NCBI GenBank assembly: GCA_031423755.1
Contig: JANPGC010000237.1
Coordinates: forward strand, 1 to 15,947
Direction of reading: 5' to 3'
Origin: JANMEX01 sp031423755
GTDB taxonomy: Bacteria; Pseudomonadota; Alphaproteobacteria; Rhizobiales; Rhizobiaceae
Length of the DNA: 15,947 nt
The notes beneath the pieces were generated by a model that had not been told where the DNA came from, ran no database searches, and saw only the letters and a list, made by a program, of their open reading frames with translations. A program made the translations under genes and the position numbers. This document shows positions 15,522 to 15,947 of the stretch, in pieces (position 1 is the stretch's first letter; every line of letters begins with the position of its first letter).

Positions 15522-15682
15522 GACACGCCGCAAAAGCCGGCAGACTTATCCCGCTGAATTTCACCGCCAACCCGTTGTTATCATTCAATCGCCTTCCGAA
15601 TCTGAACCATTCTGTCCACCCGCTCCCAATCCCGCCCGATAATCCTGCGCATTATCAATTGGCCGCACGGGACACAAAATCA

Positions 15683-15947
15683 TTGGACTGGACCATCGTC
15701 GTCACCCGCAACCACGCCCTGCTCGTGCGCATCGTCGCCGAGCTGTTCGCGATGTTGCGGATGGTCGATGGCGGCGGCGGTCCCCTCTCCGTCGGTCCCG
15801 GCAGCACCACCTTCACCCTCCCGCGCCATCTCTACGCCGCCATCATGCTCATTCTGCGCCCCTGCGAGTCCGCCATCCGCAGGCTCATCATCATCGCGGC
15901 GAGGGGGCTGGTCTTGAAGCCGCGCGCCACGCGCCCCATCCCCGCTG
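15683..15947 (+). CDS. conserved hypothetical protein, 3'-partial at window edge
   Basis: An open frame with no stop to the window end (88 codons visible). It starts with LDWTIVVTRNHALLVRIVAELFAML, continues through a Gly-rich stretch and TFTLPRHLYAAIMLILRPCESAIRRLIIIAARGLVLKP. The RPxESAxRRLIxIAARG pattern resembles an unnamed protein family I recall from Hyphomicrobiales; no function is known to me. TTG 15683 is the most likely start, since there is no in-frame ATG between the stop at 15515 and this point, and GGGA lies about 10 bases upstream; TTG 15659 is the alternative. The high GC at third codon positions supports real coding. It follows the palindromic repeat and is on the same strand as the CBS gene. 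Confidence 0.65.
   Translation, partial: MDWTIVVTRNHALLVRIVAELFAMLRMVDGGGGPLSVGPGSTTFTLPRHLYAAIMLILRPCESAIRRLIIIAARGLVLKPRATRPIPA

Noticed and set aside
14827..15642. 271-codon plus-strand frame over the CBS gene
   Set aside because: It is rich in Arg/His/Gln as expected for a shadow frame of a high-GC gene, and the CBS protein in another frame is unmistakable.
15581..15652. 23-residue minus-strand frame MRRIIGRDWERVDRMVQIRK...
   Set aside because: The composition looks protein-like and it could be a gene remnant or microprotein, but it has no Shine-Dalgarno or recognised family and is too short to support.

Overview
The window reads as chromosomal DNA of an alphaproteobacterium, most likely of the order Hyphomicrobiales (rhizobia, Brucella and Hoeflea relatives). 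This rests on the gene families (two-domain cold-shock protein followed by DUF192, cysE followed by a DUF3126 gene, PAS_5/DUF1457, tandem PilZ), on two large palindromic intergenic repeats of a kind common in that order, and on a consensus CtrA site. Gene density is high, and no phage, transposase, CRISPR array, tRNA or rRNA is visible.

Layout. (1) 2-2789, plus strand: adenine deaminase (a few N-terminal residues lie outside the window), a DUF1801 protein and a DUF1697 protein, the last two overlapping by 4 bases. (2) 2868-3884: an unusual alpha/beta-hydrolase-fold protein with its own candidate promoter; a glyoxalase I gene converges on it from 4343. (3) 4525-8223: a tight cluster of cold-shock protein, DUF192 protein, alpha/beta hydrolase and RecQ helicase, with gaps of 1, 3 and -1 bases, so probably one transcript. 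A perfect TTAA-N7-TTAAC CtrA box with a nearby GANTC site lies upstream. (4) 8296-9482: serine acetyltransferase CysE and a 68-residue DUF3126 protein. (5) 9486-11204: a minus-strand single-pass membrane protein, a divergent small membrane protein and a gamma-carbonic-anhydrase-family protein. (6) 11300-13765, all minus strand: a secreted LapG-type cysteine protease, a tandem PilZ protein and a PAS_5 protein. Between the protease and PilZ genes lie 503 bases with a perfect 44-base inverted repeat. (7) 13938-14079: an orphan promoter-hairpins-terminator unit that looks like a small RNA or an attenuated leader. (8) 14122-15370: an intact rhomboid protease and a two-CBS-domain protein. (9) 15371-15947: a second palindromic repeat and the start of a conserved gene that runs off the window.

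Functional threads: purine salvage (Ade), methylglyoxal detoxification (GloA), the first step of cysteine synthesis (CysE), DNA repair (RecQ), and a possible surface or c-di-GMP theme (LapG-like protease beside a PilZ protein). The best candidates for something undescribed are the orphan RNA unit before the rhomboid gene and the possible cell-cycle control of the csp-DUF192-hydrolase-recQ cluster. All family assignments come from reading motifs by eye; no database search was run.
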